DNA of 64,000 nucleotides from Pseudomonadota bacterium (GTDB lineage: Bacteria > Pseudomonadota > Gammaproteobacteria > Burkholderiales > Burkholderiaceae_B). Location: the NCBI GenBank assembly GCA_023423975.1, contig JAFAEO010000073.1:434001-498000 (forward strand), written 5' to 3'. Below, piece by piece: positions 35,086 to 44,199 of the stretch. The notes under the pieces were generated by a model. The model was given only the letters and a program-made list of their open reading frames with translations, was not told the origin of the DNA and did no database searches. A program made the position numbers and the translations under genes. Positions within the stretch are counted from its first letter, which is position 1; every line of letters starts with the position of its first letter.

Positions 35086-35883
35086 TCAAGACTGCTGATT
35101 GACCACTTTCGGTGAAAGTTCATTGCCGTGATATTTTTTATAAATAGCATTCAACTTGCCGTTTTTCAGGTTTTCAAGAATCCACTTGTCCAGCCATGCC
35201 TTGAGTTCCGGATTGTTTTTCGGCATAGCAATGCCCAGCATGAATTCATGCTGGACAAATTTTGTCTCAAAGGGATTGCTGGTCTGCTTCTTGTTTATTT
35301 CCGCCACAATAGGCCATTGGGAAGAGACGGCCTGAACCTGCCCCGATACGCCGGCGGTCACCAGTGTGGCGTCATCCTCGAAACGACGAATATTGGCGTC
35401 CTTCGCATTCTTGGTCACATCGGCGTCATTGACCGTTGCGCGCGTCACGCCCAGGCGCAGGCCCTTGAGGTCGGCATAGTTCTTGATCCGCACATCCTTG
35501 GGCGCAGCGACAATGGTCTGCAGCGAGGCATACGGAACAGTGAAATCCACCACTTTGGCGCGTTCAGGCGTAATCGACAGGCTCGAGACCGTCAGGTCTG
35601 CCTTGCCGGTCTGAATGCTGGGAACCCGCGCCGCGTTGGTAATTTGCACCAGATCCAGTTTGACACCCAGATCCTGGGCCAGCAGTTTGGCCGTGTCCAC
35701 ATCCGAACCTTCGGGTTCCATATTGGCATTGGCATAGCTGAACATGGGCACGCCCATTGCAACGGCCACGCGGATCGTGCCATTTTTCTTGATGGTATCC
35801 AGGGCATCGGCATGGCTGGCCGCACAAACACCCATCAGGCCCAGACCGAGGCCAAGCGTTTTCACTGTCTGCATTAATTTCAT
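35086..35883 (-). CDS. Amino-acid-type ABC transporter substrate-binding protein (family 3)
   Basis: A 265-residue secreted binding protein with signal peptide ending at SHADALD. The mature start GTIRVAVAMGVPMFSYANAN and LTVSSLSITPERAKVVDF are family 3 features. A cluster order of binding protein last and permeases first is unusual: on the minus strand the genes run uronate dehydrogenase, permease, permease, ATPase, binding protein. The ligand may be a polar amino acid or, given the first gene, a sugar acid; sequence alone does not decide. Confidence 0.88.
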   Translation of the reverse strand: MKLMQTVKTLGLGLGLMGVCAASHADALDTIKKNGTIRVAVAMGVPMFSYANANMEPEGSDVDTAKLLAQDLGVKLDLVQITNAARVPSIQTGKADLTVSSLSITPERAKVVDFTVPYASLQTIVAAPKDVRIKNYADLKGLRLGVTRATVNDADVTKNAKDANIRRFEDDATLVTAGVSGQVQAVSSQWPIVAEINKKQTSNPFETKFVQHEFMLGIAMPKNNPELKAWLDKWILENLKNGKLNAIYKKYHGNELSPKVVNQQS

Positions 35884-35936
35884 TTGTCGTCGTACCTTTT
35901 ATAAATATAGTGAGCTGCGATTAACTGCTTGAACTG

Positions 35937-36665
35937 CTATAACCCGGTGCCGATAAACTGCTGCAGCTCACGAGTTTGTGGGTTGGTCAGAATTTCCGGG
36001 CCACCGGTTTCCCAGACCATGCCCTGATACATATAAATTACCTTGTCGGCAATTCTGCGAGCGAAAGACATTTCGTGGGTGACCAGCACCATCGTCATTC
36101 CCCCTTTGGCCAGATCTTCGATTACCCGAAGCACCTCACCTGTCAATTGCGGATCCAGTGCGGAGGTCACTTCGTCAAACAGCATCACTTTGGGTTCCAT
36201 GGCTAGCGATCGGGCAATCGCCACTCGTTGCTGCTGGCCGCCCGACAGCTGTTCCGGATAGCTTTCTGCCTTTTCGGCCAGGCCCACTTTTTCAAGTACG
36301 TACTGCGCCTTGCGGCTACACTCCTCGCGCGATAGTTTGCGCACATGCTTTAACGCAAGCATGATGTTTTGCCGGACTGTCAGGTGGGGAAACAGGTTGT
36401 AGCTCTGGAATACGATGCCCACATCCTTGCGCAGTTCGCGCAGGTTGACCGTACCCGTACCAAGCTCATGCCCGCAGACCGAGATGGAACCGCTATTGAT
36501 GGTTTCCAGATGATCCATGCAGCGTAGCGCCGTACTTTTGCCCGAACCGCTCTGCCCGATGATCGCCACGACCTGGCCGCGCTCTATTTCAAACGAGACG
36601 CCCCTGAGCACCTCGTTCTCGCCGAATTTCTTGTGCACATCCCGCACATTAACGATTGCCGACAT
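35937..36665 (-). CDS. Amino-acid-type ABC transporter ATP-binding protein
   Basis: A 242-residue ATPase with Walker A GQSGSGKSTALRCM, signature LSGGQQQRVAIARSL, Walker B VMLFDEVTSALDPQL and the switch His in VTHEMSFARR. It belongs to the polar amino acid importer family (GlnQ type). Its start overlaps the end of the permease gene by 17 bases; the binding protein follows 53 bases downstream. Confidence 0.92.
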   Translation of the reverse strand: MSAIVNVRDVHKKFGENEVLRGVSFEIERGQVVAIIGQSGSGKSTALRCMDHLETINSGSISVCGHELGTGTVNLRELRKDVGIVFQSYNLFPHLTVRQNIMLALKHVRKLSREECSRKAQYVLEKVGLAEKAESYPEQLSGGQQQRVAIARSLAMEPKVMLFDEVTSALDPQLTGEVLRVIEDLAKGGMTMVLVTHEMSFARRIADKVIYMYQGMVWETGGPEILTNPQTRELQQFIGTGL

Positions 36666-37299
36666 TCAGTTTTCTCTCCATGGCCCTGCTCCATAGCGAT
36701 AATGGATAACAGAGCACAAAATAAAAGGCGCCCACCAGCACGAAAACCAGAAATGGCTGGAACAGCGAGTTATTGATAATCTGACCGGCGCGCGTCAGTT
36801 CCACGAAGCCGACAACCGATGCGAGTGACGTCAATTTGATAACTTGCACCAAATAACCCACCGAAGGTGGCAATGACATACGCAATGCCTGTGGAATAAT
36901 CACAAGAATCAGCGATTGCCACCTCGACAGGCCCAGGCACTCCGATGCTTCCCATTGGGTTTTCTCTATGGCCTGCACGCTGCCGCGCCAGATCTCACCC
37001 AGGAATGCACTCACATGAATCATCAGCGCAATGGCCGATGCCACCAGTGGCGCGACGTTGATGCCGAAAATACCGACTCCGAAATAGACAATAAAGAGCA
37101 GAACCAGCAAGGGAATACCCTGAATAATCTGAATAAAAGCAGAGGTGATCACCCGGACCGGTTTGTGAACCGAGACGCGTGCCAGCATTACCGCGAATCC
37201 CGCCACAGAGCCAAGCGCAAATGAAATAAGTGACAACACCAGCGTCCAGCCCACGCCCTTGAGCAGATACAGCAGCTGTACAGTAGAAAATGAGTCCAT
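36649..37299 (-). CDS. Amino-acid-type ABC transporter permease
   Basis: A 216-residue inner-membrane subunit with the conserved loop TQWEASECLGLSRWQSLILVIIP. IQIIQGIPLLVLLFIVYFG is the family's typical segment after the second helix. It is two bases from the second permease gene. Confidence 0.9.
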   Translation of the reverse strand: MDSFSTVQLLYLLKGVGWTLVLSLISFALGSVAGFAVMLARVSVHKPVRVITSAFIQIIQGIPLLVLLFIVYFGVGIFGINVAPLVASAIALMIHVSAFLGEIWRGSVQAIEKTQWEASECLGLSRWQSLILVIIPQALRMSLPPSVGYLVQVIKLTSLASVVGFVELTRAGQIINNSLFQPFLVFVLVGAFYFVLCYPLSLWSRAMERKLNVGNR

Positions 37300-37301
37300 G
37301 C

Positions 37302-38069
37302 TTACCCCCTGATCGTCACTGCGGGCAGCTTGCGCGACACCGCCTTTCGCTTGCGGGCGGCCGCATTGCCCATGGAGGTCGAGCGACGCTGCGCTTGGGC
37401 AATAACACGCTTGCGCCGAAACAGCAGTTGCTCGGCCAGCCAGAAAAGCACCCGCAGCACGACTGCCAGCAGCAAGTAAAGGGCAGCAACCACGATGTAG
37501 GATTCCAGCGAGAGAAACGTTTCCGACTGCACGTTATTGGCCACCGCAGTAAGCTCCTCGGTAGAAATCTGTGAGGTAATGGACGACATCAACATCATCA
37601 GAATGAACTGACTCGTAATGGCCGGGTACACTTTCTCAAAGGCAGGAAGCATAATGACGTGCCAGTAGATGCGAGGCCGGGACAGTCCAAGACATTCGGC
37701 TGCCTCAATCTGCCCCTTGGGAATGGCGTCCATGCCGGCGCGGATAATCTCCGAAGAATAGGCGCCGACATTGATGACCATGGCAATGACCGCAGCCACC
37801 GCCGCCGGCATCTGCAACCCGATACTGGATAGCCCAAAATAGAAAATGAATATTTGCACCAGAAACGGTGTATTGCGGATCGTCTCAACATAGACAGCGC
37901 AAGCACGGTTTATCCAACGGTATCGGCTGCGAGTGCCGATCGAGCAAAAAATACCGATAGCCAGACCAAATACCGTCGAGGCCAGGGTCAACTCAAGCGT
38001 CAGCAATGCGCCTTCAAGAAACGTATGCCAGTAAGGAAGCAGACCCGCGAAATTAAAATCGTACTGCAC
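37302..38069 (-). CDS. Amino-acid-type ABC transporter permease
   Basis: A 255-residue inner-membrane subunit, longer than its partner because of a basic C-terminal tail (about 30 residues rich in Arg/Lys). The conserved loop is GQIEAAECLGLSRPRIYWHVIM, and YVETIRNTPFLVQIFIFYFG precedes it. The start is GTG with GGAG at the right distance; no ATG is near. The gene follows uronate dehydrogenase by 53 bases. Confidence 0.88.
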   Translation of the reverse strand: MQYDFNFAGLLPYWHTFLEGALLTLELTLASTVFGLAIGIFCSIGTRSRYRWINRACAVYVETIRNTPFLVQIFIFYFGLSSIGLQMPAAVAAVIAMVINVGAYSSEIIRAGMDAIPKGQIEAAECLGLSRPRIYWHVIMLPAFEKVYPAITSQFILMMLMSSITSQISTEELTAVANNVQSETFLSLESYIVVAALYLLLAVVLRVLFWLAEQLLFRRKRVIAQAQRRSTSMGNAAARKRKAVSRKLPAVTIRG

Positions 38070-38122
38070 TTATATCTCCCATCCAGGTTGGCCGGTTTTA
38101 TATAGTCCTGCAGTCATTTGAT

Positions 38123-38938
38123 TTACTCGAACGGGCCCTGGGCGGTGAACGCCCCTCCCTGGTAGATAGCCACAGGGTCATCGGCCGCAGGCATGGGCTG
38201 GCGCTCCACCTGCTCGCGGAATATTTCTGAGGTATCCTGCGCCACAAAGTTAAGCCTGGCTGCCAGGTGATTGTCCCACCACACCTGCTTATTATCCGAC
38301 ATGCCATACACAATCGTATGCCCCACTTTCTCAGTTACCAGCGCGCAACGAATGAGTTCGGTCAAATCGCGGACACTGATCCAGGTGTGCATCATGCGCC
38401 GGTCTTTCGCAACCGGAAAGCAGGATCCGATACGGATGCTGACCGTTTCAATGCCATAACGATCGAAATAGAAACTGGCCATTTCTTCGCCATAGGCCTT
38501 GGATAAACCATAATAGCCATCGGGTCGGCGCGGCACGCCGGCATCAATGACTTGATTCTGCCGGTAAAAGCCGATGGCGTGATTCGAACTGGCGAAAATC
38601 ACCCGTTTGACACCATGACGTCGAGCGCCTTCATAGATATGAAACACGCCCTTGATATTTGCTTCAAGAATTTCTTCAAAAGAACGCTCAACCGATACCC
38701 CGCCCATATGCACGATGGCATCGCAGCCGGCCACCAGCTGCTCTACCGACGCCTTGTCGGCCAGATTGCAAAGAATGAGCTCTTCACCGGTTTCCGCCTG
38801 AGGTTTGTCAGCGGGAGCAATGATGTCCGACAGCCTTATGGTGTCGGCAAAGGGTTTCAGGGTTTGGCGCAGCACGCTGCCCAGTCCACCGGCAGCACCG
38901 GTTAACAATAGGCGTTTAAAGGGTTTTGTTTCTGGCAC
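38123..38938 (-). CDS. udh: Uronate dehydrogenase-like NAD-dependent SDR
   Basis: A 271-residue extended short-chain dehydrogenase. The Rossmann motif is LLLTGAAGGLGSVLRQTL, the catalytic Tyr/Lys pair is in YYGLSKAYGEE, and FASSNHAIGFYRQ plus RIGSCFPVAKDRRMMHTWIS match bacterial uronate dehydrogenases, which oxidise glucuronate or galacturonate to the aldarolactone. The start is GTG. As first gene of an operon with an amino-acid-type ABC importer and next to an MFS carrier, it suggests uptake and oxidation of a sugar acid, though aldarate dehydratase genes are not adjacent. Confidence 0.82.
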   Translation of the reverse strand: MPETKPFKRLLLTGAAGGLGSVLRQTLKPFADTIRLSDIIAPADKPQAETGEELILCNLADKASVEQLVAGCDAIVHMGGVSVERSFEEILEANIKGVFHIYEGARRHGVKRVIFASSNHAIGFYRQNQVIDAGVPRRPDGYYGLSKAYGEEMASFYFDRYGIETVSIRIGSCFPVAKDRRMMHTWISVRDLTELIRCALVTEKVGHTIVYGMSDNKQVWWDNHLAARLNFVAQDTSEIFREQVERQPMPAADDPVAIYQGGAFTAQGPFE

Positions 38939-39266
38939 GAATATTCCAACCGAAATACAGCGTTTATTTATGAGCCTTATTGTTGTATGTTATCTGACAT
39001 CTTTAAATTGTGGTTTACCCTAAAAACAGCCATAAAGGTGTTTCAAGGAAAGGCCTGTCTGGACGCTATTGGCGACACGTCCCAATCATTTTTTTGAGCG
39101 CGCAGCAGCAGGGTTTTTTCGATAGCTGCAAAGGGGCAAGGCGGTTGCTTTCGCACGCAACGACATATCACATGTTGATCAGCGCCACCCTGGTTTGGAT
39201 TTCCCCTGGACTGGTAAAAGCATGCGTGGCTGGCTTGCGGCACAAACAGGCCGCACTGCCTCTTCT
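38939..39266. other. Intergenic region between MFS carrier and uronate dehydrogenase
   Basis: About 330 bases. I see no gene with family resemblance on either strand; the open frames there are antisense or extensions of neighbours. The right third should hold the 3' end of the MFS transcript and the left part the promoter of the uronate dehydrogenase operon. Confidence 0.4.
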
Positions 39267-40514
39267 TTACTGCCCCTGGAAGTGTCGTTTGGTCCTGCCC
39301 AGCAAGATGATTGAAGCGATGGTAGGCAATAACAACGCCAGGAAACCGTAACCGAACCCGCCTGCCGCCTGTGATACCAGGCCGATGGCCGGAGGCCCCA
39401 GAACGACGCCCAAATAGGTGACCGCCAGCGTACCGCCGGTGACCGAACCCGATTTCCCCTCGGGCGCACGCCTGGCCACTTCTGCCAGATATACGCCATT
39501 CCAGCCGATTGCGGTGGCACCAAAAACGGCAAACACAAATATGATCCACCATTGGCTTGAATCGGCGTCAATATAAAACACGCCCACGGCAGACAAGAGC
39601 ATGCCGGCTGCCAACACCAGCAACATACTCCAGGTGGAAAAGAAATTATCGGCCAGATAACCCCATAAAATCCGCCCGATCACGCCTGCCGCCTGTGATA
39701 CGGACAGAAAAACCCCTGCCAGAACCAATGACATGCCAACCTCGTTATGCAGGAAAGTAATGGCATAGGTCATTAACGTGAGCTGGCATACAGAAAAGCA
39801 AAAGGAACAGACGGCCAGCGTTCGCAATACTGGAATGCGATAAATCGTTCCCAGTGCACCAAAGAACTCTTCTTTGAAAGACTTTCTGGTACCGGTCGCT
39901 TCAGGCTCCCAGGAGCGCGGAGCAAAAAGCGAGACCACCGCGCAAATGAACAGCACCACACAGACAACACCCAGGGCGCTGCGCCACCCGGCCATTTGCT
40001 CCAGACTGGGCATGATCATGGCAGCCAAGACGCCGCCAAGCGGCACGCCGGTCTGCTTGATGGAGAAAATCAGGCTCAGCCGGTGCATCGGTGTGTTTTT
40101 AATCAGTATCTGCGAACTGCACGGGGTCACCGGACCATATCCAAGACCGATGAATATGCCGGCCAACGCGAGCGTCCACACAGACGGCGCCATCACGAAC
40201 AGGGTCAGACCGATGGCGGACGACAACAGACACAAAGCGCTCAGGCGAATCGGCCCGACCATGGTCAGCATCGCGCCTGCGCTCAGGCTGCTTAACATCG
40301 CAGACAGATAAGCCACCGCAATATAAAAGCCGATATAGCCGGCAGGCACGCCCAACTGGTCGGACAGCACCGGCGCCATCACTGGCGGCACCAGCAACAC
40401 CATGGTCGCCAGCGCCTGAATAGTCAATGTCAGGATAAGTACCATCCAGCCTGCGCGACTATCCTGTTTTTTTCTGACAAGGTCAGGCTGCATATTCGTA
40501 TTTGTGTTTGTCAT
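39267..40514 (-). CDS. Major facilitator superfamily transporter
   Basis: A 415-residue carrier with about twelve hydrophobic segments and a basic N-terminal tail. GIFIGLGYGPVTPCSSQIL and a Gly-rich motif GRILWGYLAD between helices 8 and 9 are typical of MFS organic-acid carriers common in Bordetella relatives. It lies on the same strand as, and upstream of, the uronate dehydrogenase/ABC genes but is separated from them by about 330 bases, so it is probably its own unit. The substrate is unknown. Confidence 0.85.
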   Translation of the reverse strand: MTNTNTNMQPDLVRKKQDSRAGWMVLILTLTIQALATMVLLVPPVMAPVLSDQLGVPAGYIGFYIAVAYLSAMLSSLSAGAMLTMVGPIRLSALCLLSSAIGLTLFVMAPSVWTLALAGIFIGLGYGPVTPCSSQILIKNTPMHRLSLIFSIKQTGVPLGGVLAAMIMPSLEQMAGWRSALGVVCVVLFICAVVSLFAPRSWEPEATGTRKSFKEEFFGALGTIYRIPVLRTLAVCSFCFSVCQLTLMTYAITFLHNEVGMSLVLAGVFLSVSQAAGVIGRILWGYLADNFFSTWSMLLVLAAGMLLSAVGVFYIDADSSQWWIIFVFAVFGATAIGWNGVYLAEVARRAPEGKSGSVTGGTLAVTYLGVVLGPPAIGLVSQAAGGFGYGFLALLLPTIASIILLGRTKRHFQGQ

Positions 40515-40688
40515 TGCCCACTTGTCTGGAAGAAATCGTGATACCTGACCACGCCGTTACCGATAAAAAAAACAGAAGGGCCGCTATAGCGATCCGCAGC
40601 GTGAGTGCTGACAGATACCTCGGTAAGATTGCCTTTTTCGATTGAGATCGTCTCAGGCGCTCCTCTGGCCCATGCTGCCTGCACCGGT

Positions 40689-41003
40689 TTACTGCTGCGC
40701 CGTTTGGCTTCGGGCCGGATCGATTGCCTGCGTTTTGCGCTCAACAGTGAATCCGTCAGGGAGCCAATCTGCTGCGTTCAATAACAGCGTCATAGAGGCG
40801 GCATAATAACTGCTATCGGCAAGATCCACCATATACTGACCGTAAGCACTATTGGTTGTTTTATACCCAAACTTGGTGCTTACGTTCACTGATGCGGAAC
40901 CAGGCATGACAGCGCCGACCATTTCAATCTCTCTGACTGTAACAACAGTGAATCCGTCATATTGTAAACAACATTTAAAAATCACCAATTGATTACGAAA
41001 CAA
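40689..41003 (-). CDS. Small orphan ORF, unrecognised
   Basis: An open frame of up to 104 residues (a later Met at about residue 28 is possible). It resembles nothing I know: no signal peptide, helix-turn-helix or membrane segment. The middle is Tyr/Ser/Ala-rich (YGQYMVDLADSSYYAASM). A 17-base direct repeat makes the pentapeptide DGFTV occur twice, 67 codons apart. The region 40515-41096 has no better candidate. A second frame of 77 residues at 40511-40744 overlaps it. It may be a remnant rather than a working gene. Confidence 0.3.
   Translation of the reverse strand: MFRNQLVIFKCCLQYDGFTVVTVREIEMVGAVMPGSASVNVSTKFGYKTTNSAYGQYMVDLADSSYYAASMTLLLNAADWLPDGFTVERKTQAIDPARSQTAQQ
40742..40959. repeat. 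17-base direct repeat pair
   Basis: CAACAGTGAATCCGTCA occurs at 40742-40758 and again at 40943-40959, exactly 201 bases apart, that is 67 codons in the same frame of the small minus-strand ORF. Confidence 0.75.
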
Positions 41004-41096
41004 TCTATTAATTATTTATTTTTGTATACCAATGGATCAATCAAAAGGTCGTAGCCGCTAGCGGGCCCCGCCTGCGCGACAGACCCCGCCTTGTGC

Positions 41097-42062
41097 TCAG
41101 TTCTTTGTTTGCAGACTCTCTCGGGCCAGATCCAGACCAAGCTTGCCTTCGGTGCGGGCAAACTGAACAAACTCCTCCTGGCTGGCAGACGGGTTGACCT
41201 CTTCAAAGTTTGCCGTCAGGTTCTTTTTAACTGCCGGCTCAGCCAGGACTTTGCCGGTAGCTGCAAATAGCGTTTCAATAACGGACCTGGGTGTGCCAGC
41301 CGGAACGAAAATTCCCCACCAGTTGGTGATGTCGTATCCTTTGAGCCCGGACTGATCAATGGGTTTATATTGGCTGATCACACTGGAAGGCGTCTTTGAA
41401 GTAATCGCCAGCCCTTTGACTTTGCCGGTATCGATCATCGCCTTGGCCGATGGCGCCGTCGCAAACGATATGTCGGTGTCCCCGGCAGCCACCGACTGGG
41501 TCGCCGGCGCGCCTCCCTTGAATGGCACATGCAACAGCTTGCGGCCCGACAATCTCAGAAACTCAACGCCTGCCAGATGAGTAATGACACCGTTACCAGA
41601 AGAGGCAAAGGTCAGCTTGCCCGGCTCTTTCTGCGACTTTTCCAGCAGATCCTGAACACTACCTATGCCTGACTTCTTGCTGGCTATAAGAATCATGGGC
41701 GACGTGGTAAGCCGACTGACCGGGATGAAACTATCCGGTGTGTAAGCCACTTTGTACAACACGTTGTCGCTACCCATGACACTTGAATTACCCATGAAAA
41801 TTGTATAACCATCTGGCTTGGCCCTTGCTACATGGGCTGCAGCAATAGTGGAGCCTGCACCTGGCCTGTTCTCTACAATGACTGGCTGCTTCAGGGTTTT
41901 TGCCAGATGGTCTGCGTAGACTCGCGCTACGTTGTCGGCACCGCCGCCTGGCGGAAAGCCGATAGCAAGTGAAATCGGCTTGTCAGGATATCCTGCCGCC
42001 TGGACGGTTGTGTTTACAGCCAGTAAGCTTGCCGCAATCCAAATCGCTTTTTTTCCAATCAT
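41097..42062 (-). CDS. Tripartite tricarboxylate transporter receptor, Bug family
   Basis: A 321-residue secreted binding protein. The signal peptide ends near VQAAGYPDKP; the mature start ISLAIGFPPGGGADNVARVYA is typical. AGGAG precedes ATG 42062. It is the third gene of a minus-strand operon with a CaiB CoA-transferase and a crotonase, but is separated from the crotonase by 135 bases containing a short tandem array. It probably binds the acid those enzymes process. Confidence 0.87.
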   Translation of the reverse strand: MIGKKAIWIAASLLAVNTTVQAAGYPDKPISLAIGFPPGGGADNVARVYADHLAKTLKQPVIVENRPGAGSTIAAAHVARAKPDGYTIFMGNSSVMGSDNVLYKVAYTPDSFIPVSRLTTSPMILIASKKSGIGSVQDLLEKSQKEPGKLTFASSGNGVITHLAGVEFLRLSGRKLLHVPFKGGAPATQSVAAGDTDISFATAPSAKAMIDTGKVKGLAITSKTPSSVISQYKPIDQSGLKGYDITNWWGIFVPAGTPRSVIETLFAATGKVLAEPAVKKNLTANFEEVNPSASQEEFVQFARTEGKLGLDLARESLQTKN

Positions 42063-42094
42063 GTTTGTCTCCTGATAGGGTTTGACCTTCGTTG

Positions 42095-42190
42095 TAATCG
42101 CTTCTTTATGAGCGCCACTTTATGAGCGCCACTTTATTAGTGCTTCTTGTTAGTGCTTCTTGTTAGTGCTTCTTGCTTATCGCTACTTTA
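42095..42190. repeat. Degenerate 13-14 base tandem array
   Basis: Two exact copies of a 14-base unit (TTTATGAGCGCCAC) at 42105-42132 are followed by three exact copies of a 13-base unit (TTAGTGCTTCTTG) at 42137-42175, flanked on each side by one diverged unit. The array fills most of the spacer between the crotonase and Bug genes of one operon. Confidence 0.85.
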
Positions 42191-42197
42191 TTGTCAT

Positions 42198-42965
42198 TTA
42201 ACGCCCGGCAAACACGGGGGAACGCTGCGCTCTCCAGGCCGCGGCACCCTCTTTCATATCCTGCGAACTTTCAGAGCGCAATACGGCTTGGGTAATTTCC
42301 TCTGTTCTTATTTCCTGTCGGGCGATCAGATTCAAGTGCTTTTTGATTCCCAGCAGGGCTTGTGGCGCCATGGCAGCAAGATGGGACGAAAGCTCATCAG
42401 CACGCAACTGCAGGCGCTCTGCCGGCACCAGCTCGGTAAGAAACCCCATATCCAGCATTCGGGCAGCATCGGCTTTTTCAGCTGTCAAAAACAGGTACTT
42501 CGCATTATTCAGACCCAGGCGCGAAATATAGCGCTGCATGCCGCCTGGGTAAAAATGCAGGCCGAATTTCACAGCCGGCATAAACATATTGACGCGGTCT
42601 GTACCCAGACGAAAATCACAGGCCAGGCACAGATCTGTGCCACCGCCATATACGCCGCCCTGGATGACGGCAATAGTGATTGCACGACACTGCTCTACGG
42701 CATCGACCACTTCACCGAAATACATTGAGCTGGGGGCTTCTTCGCTAGCCAGCGAAGAAATGTCATAGCCGCTGCAGAAATATTTTCCTGATGCAATCAG
42801 ACGCAACACCAGGACGCCTTCGCTATCGTTGACGGTTGCAATATGCTGTTCGATCGCTTTGAGGTCAGCTGGCGACAAACGGTTGGCATGCTCGGCTTTA
42901 TTCAGTTGCAGCGTGGCTATCGCGCCCTCGACGTGCAGGGTTGGCGTATGCAAGTCTTCTGTCAT
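42198..42965 (-). CDS. Divergent crotonase-family protein lacking both catalytic Glu
   Basis: About 255 residues. The fold is clear: oxyanion-hole segments FCSGYDISSL and QGGVYGGGTDL. At the first acid position, where hydratases have Pro-Glu, it reads MPAVKFG (Ala131), and at the second it reads NAKYLFLTA (Tyr157). It therefore cannot use the enoyl-CoA hydratase mechanism and may be a hydrolase, decarboxylase, isomerase or other crotonase. AGAGG favours ATG 42965 over GTG 42971. It follows the CaiB gene after 13 bases. Confidence 0.85.
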   Translation of the reverse strand: MTEDLHTPTLHVEGAIATLQLNKAEHANRLSPADLKAIEQHIATVNDSEGVLVLRLIASGKYFCSGYDISSLASEEAPSSMYFGEVVDAVEQCRAITIAVIQGGVYGGGTDLCLACDFRLGTDRVNMFMPAVKFGLHFYPGGMQRYISRLGLNNAKYLFLTAEKADAARMLDMGFLTELVPAERLQLRADELSSHLAAMAPQALLGIKKHLNLIARQEIRTEEITQAVLRSESSQDMKEGAAAWRAQRSPVFAGR

Positions 42966-42978
42966 GATCACAACCTCT

Positions 42979-44187
42979 TTAATTTTGCCTGTCGGCCTGA
43001 TACAAAACGCCGTCGGTAATCAATTGCTTGACTAGGTCCCCGTCCATCCCCATATCAGTGGCTACCCGCAGGGTATCCTGCCCGAAAACCGGCGGAGACG
43101 AAACAACGCTATTGCTATCGTGATTGCTCATATGCACGGGCAAGGCCACTTGCCGCAACTGCCCCAGGCGAGCATGCTCGACTGTCTGAACCAGATTACA
43201 TGCCAGAACCTGCTCATCGCGGAAAACATCTTCCAGCGTATTGATGGGTCCGGCAGGAATGCCCTGCTCAATCATGATCTGTGTCCAGTGCATGCGCGGA
43301 TGCTGTTTGAGCGCGCCCTCAAGAATATCCTTGAGCGCATGGCGATTTTTCATTCGATCTGCATTTCGCACAAAACGCGGATCGGCGACCAGCTCATTCA
43401 GATTCAGGACGGAACACAGGCGCGCCCACATATCCTGCGTGGCCGGCGCCAGATTGATCGGGCCGTCGCTGGTTTCAAAGGTGCCATAAGGCGCGATCAC
43501 CGGATGAACGTTACCGCAAGGTTGCGGCACCTCCCCCACACTCAGATAGCGCTGCCCCTGAACCGATAGCAAGCTCAGCAGGCTGGCCAACAGTGACGTT
43601 TCCACGTGCTGCCCCTGTCCGGTCGATTTCATCTCAATCACCGCCGCCAGTACGCCGATCACCGCCCACATCCCGGCTGTCAGGTCGCCAATAGCAGTAC
43701 CGACCCGTGTCGGACCCGATTCAGGCGTGCCGGTCAGACTCATGAAACCGGAATACCCTTGAGCAATCTGATCAAAGCCCGCCCAGTTTTTTGCCGGGCC
43801 GGTGCTGCCGAATCCTGAAATCGAAGCCATAATCAAAGACGGCTTCTCCTTGCGAAGCGACTCATATGACAAGCCCATACTTGCCATGGTGCCCACCTTG
43901 AAATTTTCCACGACGATATCCGACTGCAGGGCAAGCTGCCGGATAAAAGCCAGTCCTTCAGGCTTGCGAAAATCAACGCCTATGCCCTTCTTATTTCTGT
44001 TGGCGCTCAGATAATAGACACTGATATCCTCGTCGAACGGCCCCCACTGGCGAATCATATCGCCATTAGGCGTGGGTTCAACCTTGATTACCTCCGCGCC
44101 AAGATCGGCCAGAGTCATGGTGCTAAACGGTCCGGACAACGCGCGGGTTAAATCCAGGACGCGCAAACCGGCTAATGGTCTTGTCAT
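42979..44187 (-). CDS. CaiB/BaiF family (type III) CoA-transferase
   Basis: About 402 residues. The opening MTRPLAGLRVLDLTRALSG, the segment GFDQIAQGYSGFMSLTG and the catalytic Asp in AIGDLTAGMW are typical. AAAAGGAG precedes ATG 44187. First gene of the CaiB-crotonase-Bug operon, divergent from a LysR gene, so it probably activates the acid bound by the Bug receptor. Confidence 0.88.
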   Translation of the reverse strand: MTRPLAGLRVLDLTRALSGPFSTMTLADLGAEVIKVEPTPNGDMIRQWGPFDEDISVYYLSANRNKKGIGVDFRKPEGLAFIRQLALQSDIVVENFKVGTMASMGLSYESLRKEKPSLIMASISGFGSTGPAKNWAGFDQIAQGYSGFMSLTGTPESGPTRVGTAIGDLTAGMWAVIGVLAAVIEMKSTGQGQHVETSLLASLLSLLSVQGQRYLSVGEVPQPCGNVHPVIAPYGTFETSDGPINLAPATQDMWARLCSVLNLNELVADPRFVRNADRMKNRHALKDILEGALKQHPRMHWTQIMIEQGIPAGPINTLEDVFRDEQVLACNLVQTVEHARLGQLRQVALPVHMSNHDSNSVVSSPPVFGQDTLRVATDMGMDGDLVKQLITDGVLYQADRQN

Positions 44188-44199
44188 GATTGTCTCCTT

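Noticed and set aside
35128..35877. Plus-strand open frame of 249 codons
   Set aside because: Antisense shadow of the ABC binding-protein gene, with His/Gly/Arg-rich composition.
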